The notes under the pieces are model-generated. The model was not told the origin of the DNA and made no database searches. It worked only from the letters and a program-made list of their open reading frames with translations. Positions 8,337 through 12,110 of a stretch of DNA of 12,110 nt are shown here, piece by piece. The position numbers and the translations under genes are program-made. This stretch comes from Candolleomyces eurysporus. Taxonomy: Eukaryota; Basidiomycota; Agaricomycetes; Agaricales; Psathyrellaceae. Where the stretch lies: positions 1 through 12,110 of the forward strand of contig JANBPK010001424.1 of the NCBI GenBank assembly GCA_027579435.1, in the 5' to 3' direction. Within the stretch, counting starts at the first letter, position 1. The number at the start of each line of letters is the position of its first letter.

Positions 8337-8873
8337 TTGAAGGATAATCTGTTTGTTGGTTTCGGAAGTGTGTTCGAGGACTTTGGGGTTAAATCCTTGT
8401 GCAGGATTTAATTGGAAAGGACAAGGTTGTTTTCGGCACTGATAATAATTTCCTCGTCGACCAAGGTGAACGTCTACCTTCTTTTCGATCCAGAAGGCGT
8501 GTCGATCTGTTTCGTCGCAAATGTACCAGCTGTGGCTTTTGTCTCTTGCCCACTTCGAATTTGTTTCAGTTGGTTTCTGGTAGTGTTCTTTGGGAGGATT
8601 TCCTGTGTAGGATCGGAGCGGACAAGGTTGATTTCGGCAGACGTTTTCAACTCCTTCAGAAAGCGAGACGTCTGAAGATTCGTAAGGATTGAAGAAGTGG
8701 ATACGTCCTTGACAGGGTTCTTGTACAGGTGGGGGTGAAGGTGGTGGGGGCGGAGTCGGTGTTTTAGTCGGGGAGGAAGAACCTTGATCTGGTTTGGGCT
8801 GAGACGGGTCGGTTTGTTCTTCTTGTTGTCCAACTTCTTTGTGATTGTCTTCTTCTTTTTGTTCTCCAGTGTG
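8337..8873 (-). CDS. Open, ATG-free leader in phase with gag: candidate N-terminal extension of Gag
   Basis: The gag frame is open for 179 codons upstream of ATG 8336. The in-frame TAA at 8874-8876 lies within the adjoining LTR end. No ATG occurs in any - strand frame here. The translation looks like protein: acidic Gln/Glu-rich start, a proline run (PPPPPSPPP), then two similar Cys motifs, CRNQPCPLRS (codons ending near 8639) and CRKQPCPFQL (near 8438). The DNA of these motifs matches at 22 of 25 bases and the copies are 201 bases (67 codons) apart, in frame. It may be translated from a non-AUG codon or after splicing, or it may be a 5' UTR derived from former coding sequence. Confidence 0.5.
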
Positions 8874-9205
8874 TTATGTCCCCTCCCTGTGTATTAACCA
8901 TAAGAATTACTTGTAACTCAACAGGATGGATGCTTAAGTCCTAAAAAAACCCCCGGGAAACAAAAACCCTCTNNANTGGAGCTGTGCCAAGTTTGTGACT
9001 TTGATGACAAATCATTTAGGCCAGCAGGCAGGTGCTCTTTTTTAGAAACACTGTCCATGCATAGAAGCAGGTATATTTTATCCAGTGATTTATGCATGAA
9101 CAGATTGTGGGATTAACCAGGGTTTATGCATAAAAATGGTCCCATCTGGTGCGAGAACTTACTTGAAGCACGTGCGCGAGCCTTCTCGGCAAAACTCTCC
9201 GCTTC

Positions 9206-9236
9206 AGAAGGTTCCTACTAACACCGGGAACCTTCT
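9206..9236 (+). promoter_or_regulatory. Inverted repeat with two heat-shock-type sites in LTR-C
   Basis: AGAAGGTTCC (9206-9215) and GGAACCTTCT (9227-9236) are exact reverse complements separated by 11 bases. Each arm contains a GAAnnTTC unit, GAAGGTTC and GAACCTTC, the core of a heat-shock factor site. The pair sits about 62-92 bases upstream of the TATA box, a normal place for an activator site. Binding is inferred, not shown. Confidence 0.5.
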
Positions 9237-9297
9237 CAATTCTTCCATACATATCTTTTTCTTGCCCGTATTTTTTAGTTAGTTAAAGTTGTAGTTG

Positions 9298-9306
9298 TAT
9301 ATAAAG
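9298..9306 (+). promoter_or_regulatory. TATA box of LTR-C
   Basis: TATATAAAG is a near-perfect TATA element on the + strand. The transcript should start near 9325-9335. The AATAAA about 200 bases downstream (9502-9507) fits an R region between them. Confidence 0.6.
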
Positions 9307-9501
9307 AACGAACCAACTTGTAATTAGAACAACCTTTTTCACTAGAATTACCGACCTTAGCTCTGCGCATAGCTTCGCGCTGCGCAAAGCCTCTTTACTA
9401 ACGCGTCACGCTAGTCCAGAGACAATATCTAAGTCCGTAGTAACTCTGTTCAAGGTTATACATACAACTCCATTTCGCATTCGCTTACTTGAATATCATT
9501 A

Positions 9502-9507
9502 AATAAA
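9502..9507 (+). terminator. Polyadenylation signal of LTR-C
   Basis: AATAAA lies 75-80 bases before the LTR end and about 175 bases after the presumed transcription start. A transcript arriving from an upstream internal region would be cleaved shortly after it. It supports the + orientation of this LTR. Confidence 0.5.
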
Positions 9508-9581
9508 CCCATAGTATCCTTCGTAAGCCCGTGTATTCAAACGGAATACACCAGAGTTCAAGGTTTCGACTACCTTTAACA

Positions 9582-9601
9582 CTGGTGGACACATTGGGAA
9601 C
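9582..9601 (+). other. Candidate primer binding site after LTR-C
   Basis: One base after the LTR end comes TGGTGGACACATTGGG. PBSs that pair with tRNA 3' ends begin with TGG (complement of CCA). I cannot assign the tRNA. If correct, LTR-C is the 5' LTR of a + strand element continuing to the right. Confidence 0.4.
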
Positions 9602-9714
9602 TTTGATATCTCAGTAATGATCGCTCGTTTCTTGCCTTGNAAAAACTAAAACTATCTCTACCTCTCAAAGACCACAAACTGGGAGAAGACGAGGTTACTC
9701 ATTATTATTTGTTC

Positions 9715-9948
9715 ATGGAAGCTGAACCGTCTACTACTCAAGCTCGGCTATCTACGGTCTTTGAAAGACCTCACACAGCTGACAACGAATCATACGACAT
9801 CGAAAACCTCAACAGGTCAGGATCGGCCCCACCGGCCTTTTCTCACTTCTCTCTAGAACCTTCCTTATCAAAGCACCCATCCCCGATGTTCGAACCCATT
9901 CAAGAGTCAACTATCCTTAACGAAGACGGCTCTGTTGAACTTACGTGA
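9715..9948 (+). pseudogene. Start of a Gag-like ORF, cut off by LTR-B
   Basis: The frame opens at ATG 9715 (MEAEPSTTQARLSTVFERP) about 130 bases after LTR-C and runs to 9932 in sequence of its own. The last codons (VELT, stop TGA 9946-9948) are supplied by LTR-B, which begins at 9933. The frame is also open upstream to about 9607 without an ATG, and an N at 9640 may hide an indel. The residues are Ser/Pro-rich and acidic, like the disordered N-terminus of fungal gypsy Gags, but no domain is recognisable. Position after an LTR and a primer-site candidate is the main support. Confidence 0.45.
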
Positions 9949-10244
9949 AATAAGCGCCTGTTCCATATGTAGACCTCTATAAATAGTCTTACGCAGTAAA
10001 CTCGGTATATAGCAGGTCTAGTAGTTATCTAGGGTCACATTCTAGAGCATAGCGTCATAATGGTGTTATGATCACACCTTAAGCACGCAATGCTCAGTCA
10101 TCCTATGTGCACAGACCATAAGGTGACATTGAGTGACGTTACAGTCACAAATTCGAGTAGTATATAAACCATGTAGTTTAGTACGAATAAAGCTCGAAGC
10201 ACTTTCTATAAGCAAAGTCAGTAGTACACTCACCTCAAGCATCA
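9933..10244 (+). repeat. LTR-B, 5' LTR of copia element B
   Basis: It starts TGTTGAACTTACGTGAAAT, almost the same as LTR-A, and ends GCATCA, matching GCATCA at 2645-2650. A 21-base block at 10080-10100 is identical to 2475-2495, followed by GTGCACAGACCA in both. The TATA box at 10161 and AATAAA at 10186 set the + orientation. Outside these blocks the two LTRs are diverged, so they are related families, not the two ends of one insertion. A gag start follows 26 bases later. Confidence 0.75.
10134..10168 (+). promoter_or_regulatory. Core promoter of LTR-B
   Basis: TGACGTTACAGTCACA (10134-10149) precedes TATATAAA (10161-10168). The TGACGT-to-TATA distance of 27 bases and 14 of 16 bases of the upstream element are shared with LTR-A. 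AATAAA follows only 25 bases after the start of the TATA box (10186-10191), so transcripts must ignore it or start beyond it. Confidence 0.65.
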
Positions 10245-10269
10245 CCCTAGTCGATCCTAGTATAACGGT

Positions 10270-11500
10270 ATGTCTAACCAACATACTCTCCTTACTTGTA
10301 ACTGCGTAGAAGCTGGACTCGCCGTACCATGCGAGAAATGCTGTCTAACAGGCTCTGCTTCTCTACAACCGCTTACCGCTATCAGAGTAGGAGGAGCTAT
10401 AGCCGAAGTCAATCCATATGCTGGGAGGACCCCCGACAAACTTCGTCCAATGGACCTCCCTCTCAACGTCTACAGGGAAACTCCAGGGTCCTTCGATCGG
10501 GTCAAACTACGAATACCTTCTCTCCAACCTTCTTACACTTTTGCTAAGAATCTGACCTGCAAAGATATTCAAGAACGGCATCAAGAACTTCTCCAACTAG
10601 GAGTAGACATGGTCGGACAACCTGAAAGAATAATCAACAGAACTATGTCCAGGGGGGAAAGGATCATGTATAAGGCAGAATTGGTGCTCCTCGATCTCCT
10701 TCTAACCGAAGTTTACCAATGCACGCCTCCAGAGGGACCTCCGGCTTATTCGATCAAGCCTCTAATCTATGAGAAACTCAGGGACTGACTAAAGGCGGCT
10801 GAGGACGCTGTCCTTAGACGTAATCCCTCCCTCAAACCCGGGGATCTACCCAATCTACCCTCATGGGGTCCATACGGCCGTGATTTACAGTACTGGAATC
10901 CAATTGACTTCGAAATCATTGGCGTTAATTTCAGATTACAAGTAGAAAACTATTTCGTAGCCCTTGCCGATGAGACATACGCAACAGGCAAAGGAGACTC
11001 GAGCCAGAAGGATAAAGGAAAGGCGAGAGAAGAAGTACGTCCCCCTACTCCAACCAAAGAGAACCAAGGGAGCCAGTAGGAAACCTCATCCCTCCTATTC
11101 CCTCTACCTTTCCTTCCGTTCTACGTCCCCCCCAGCCCTCAATCTGACCTCAGTCCTGTTCCTAGGAGGCGCAACCCTTTGCCAATTGACTCACCTTACC
11201 ATTCGTATCTTTCTCCCTCTCTCCGAAACATGGATCATCAGACAAACTATCAACCCCCTTATTATCAAGACCCAAGGGATATGCAAGAAGAAGAGTCAGT
11301 TTCTCGTCAAGTAAGAAGAGAAGCTGTCCCTGGAAACGCTAATTTGGCATACTCTGACCCTTGACCTTCAATTCTGTGCCCTACCTTCCCTAATCTGTAT
11401 GTCCATCCCTATCACCATTATCAACCATTGTCCGGAGCCGCTGGTATGATCTATGGTACGGTACGGGATAATACTACCTCTTCCAGGCTTCAGCAACTCC
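10270..11500 (+). pseudogene. Gag of copia element B, broken by stops
   Basis: The ATG at 10270 (MSNQHTLLTCNCVEAG) lies shortly after LTR-B. The first open part is 172 codons, to TGA 10786-10788. The same frame goes on without loss of protein character (LKAAEDAVLRRNPSLKPGD, WGPYGRDLQYWNPIDF) to TAG 11077-11079, then through a Pro/Tyr-rich, disordered part (MDHQTNYQPPYYQDPRDM) to TGA 11362-11364, and on to about 11500. The N-terminus has a Cys cluster (TCNC...CEKCC). No zinc knuckle or protease is seen. Its role as Gag is inferred from its place behind a copia-type LTR. I do not recognise the domain itself. Confidence 0.6.
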
Positions 11501-12000
11501 TCGCCCCATCCAGACCTACTCAGAACGCACCCCACAATTCAGGCCCTATTGGACGACCACGGGACGGACACCGACCTGATCCTCCTCATCTACCACCCCG
11601 ACCACCCGCTGATACGGCAGTTGCCTGCATACCCCTAGAAAAATCGCGAATTAATAGAACTTTTCTTTGGAAGCTCTTCTGAATTAAAGTACTAAGTAAT
11701 GATAACGGCTTATAGAACTTAGCCTGTCTTCTGAACATGGCGAAACCAAGAGTCGGAGCGGTTCCCGGCTTCGGACTTAGCGACTCTCAAGGATCTGGCT
11801 CAGCGACCCGAGTACGACGGTTCGGCAGTGGTGCTTTAAGTTAGGAAGGCCCTGCGAACGTATCCGAAGGGTAGAGAAATAATTCGGAATCATAACTACG
11901 CGCCCGACCTGGCGAGGTACGGCGTAGGAAGAGAGTCTGCACACTACAAGGGACATTCGCCCTGACATTCGCTAAGTGGAAGGTGTAACGTCACTCTGTG
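11453..12000 (+). pseudogene. Decayed continuation of copia B gag in another frame
   Basis: From about 11500 the frame shifted by one (codons from 11453) looks more protein-like than the previous one: IQALLDDHGTDTDLILLIYH, then, after a TAG at 11636, NRELIELFFGSSSELKY, and later FPASDLATLKDLAQRPEYDG and YAPDLARYGVGRESAHYKGH. Stops interrupt it at 11636, 11690, 11723, 11735, 11834 and 11963. This fits an old gag with a frameshift and many point mutations. The assignment rests on composition and continuity only. Confidence 0.35.
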
Positions 12001-12110
12001 GCTTTGAGGACGTGATGGCAAATCCGTTAAGTCAAATAAACCTGACAGTTGCCGGATTCGGAATTACGAGTGGCTCGGCCGAAGGCTTCTGAAGAGCCAA
12101 CTCAAGTTGT
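12001..12110. other. Window end, no feature recognised
   Basis: The last 110 bases presumably continue copia element B but show no motif I can name. No zinc knuckle, protease or integrase motif is visible. Confidence 0.3.

Larger units (their letters stand above)
2705..8873 (-). mobile_element. Ty3/gypsy chromovirus interior (leader, gag, pol, ORF3), without recognisable LTRs of its own
   Basis: Gene order on the - strand is leader, Gag, protease, RT, RNase H, integrase with chromodomain, and ORF3. This is the Ty3/gypsy order with a chromovirus integrase end. Both flanks are other elements: LTR-A and possible copia gag at the low end, and the + oriented LTR-C exactly at the high end. No LTR pair can be assigned to it. 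The two pol stops make this copy non-autonomous. Boundaries are set by neighbours, not by terminal repeats. Confidence 0.8.
8872..9581 (+). repeat. LTR-C, 710-bp LTR, + orientation favoured
   Basis: It starts TGTTATGTCC and ends CCTTTAACA, giving a TGTTA/TAACA terminal inverted repeat. TATATAAAG at 9298 followed by AATAAA at 9502 indicates the + direction, with U3 to about 9325, R in between and U5 to 9581. N at 8973, 8974 and 8976. U3 holds three ATGCAT boxes (9057, 9092, 9126) and a perfect 10-bp inverted repeat of heat-shock-element type (9206-9236). Its left end abuts the gypsy leader of the opposite strand with no gap. Only one copy lies in the window, so the boundaries rest on the terminal repeat alone. 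Confidence 0.7.

Noticed and set aside
8474..8833. A 119-codon - strand ORF in another frame of the gag leader
   Set aside because: It starts at TTG, has a low-complexity basic composition, and competes with the gag-phase frame that carries the duplicated Cys motif.
2243..9581. LTR-A and LTR-C as the two LTRs of the - strand gypsy
   Set aside because: They share no sequence beyond TGTT-type ends, differ in length (about 411 and 710 bp), and LTR-A is preceded by the copia polypurine tract.
10964..11314. A 116-codon + strand ORF
   Set aside because: It is a basic, low-complexity shadow in another frame. The gag frame from 10270 continues through this region with better protein character apart from the stops.
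5146..11682. Reassignment of TGA to an amino acid
   Set aside because: TAG and TAA interrupt the same kinds of frames (11077, 11636), and gag, pol and copia A use ordinary stops. Decay explains the pattern.
10270..11970. RIP-type C-to-T mutation as cause of the stops
   Set aside because: Every stop codon can be derived from CAA, CAG or CGA by one C-to-T change, so the stops alone carry no information. Dinucleotide indices and sibling copies would be needed.

Overview
The window is a stack of LTR retrotransposons with no recognisable host gene. It holds a Ty1/copia pol end and LTR on the + strand, a nearly complete Ty3/gypsy chromovirus interior on the - strand, a second LTR of gypsy-like design on the + strand, and another copia-type LTR with a decayed gag on the + strand. 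Chromodomain-bearing gypsy integrase, the copia linker ending in a GNVYGE-type motif, and a small zinc-finger ORF behind gypsy pol point to a filamentous fungus, most likely a basidiomycete (Agaricomycetes). That assignment is inference from element type, not from a marker gene.

Layout. 1-2198 (+): end of the integrase linker, reverse transcriptase and RNase H of copia element A, peppered with N. 2234-2653: its polypurine tract and 3' LTR (LTR-A). 2688-2864 (+): a short ORF resembling the start of a copia gag. 2705-3529 (-): an ORF with coiled-coil-like charged stretches and two C-terminal zinc knuckles. 3634-7326 (-): gypsy pol (protease, RT, RNase H, integrase, chromodomain) with two in-frame TGA stops. 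7320-8336 (-): gag with a CCHC knuckle, joined to pol by a -1 frame change at GGATTTT. 8337-8873 (-): an ATG-free, open, in-phase leader that reads as protein. 8872-9581: LTR-C, oriented + by its TATA and AATAAA. 9582-9932: probable primer site and start of a + strand gag, cut by LTR-B. 9933-10244: LTR-B, related to LTR-A in its promoter core. 10270 to about 12000 (+): gag of copia element B with several stops and at least one frame change.

How the parts work together. The - strand gypsy would express Gag, then Gag-Pol by -1 frameshifting. Its integrase carries a GPF motif and a chromodomain, which normally steer insertion to heterochromatin. The zinc-finger ORF lies where accessory or env-like ORFs sit. 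No LTR of its own is visible at either end, so the copy is not intact. The stops in pol and in copia B gag say these copies are dead. The N in copia A lie almost entirely at silent codon positions, which suggests a consensus over several copies that were still under selection as protein.
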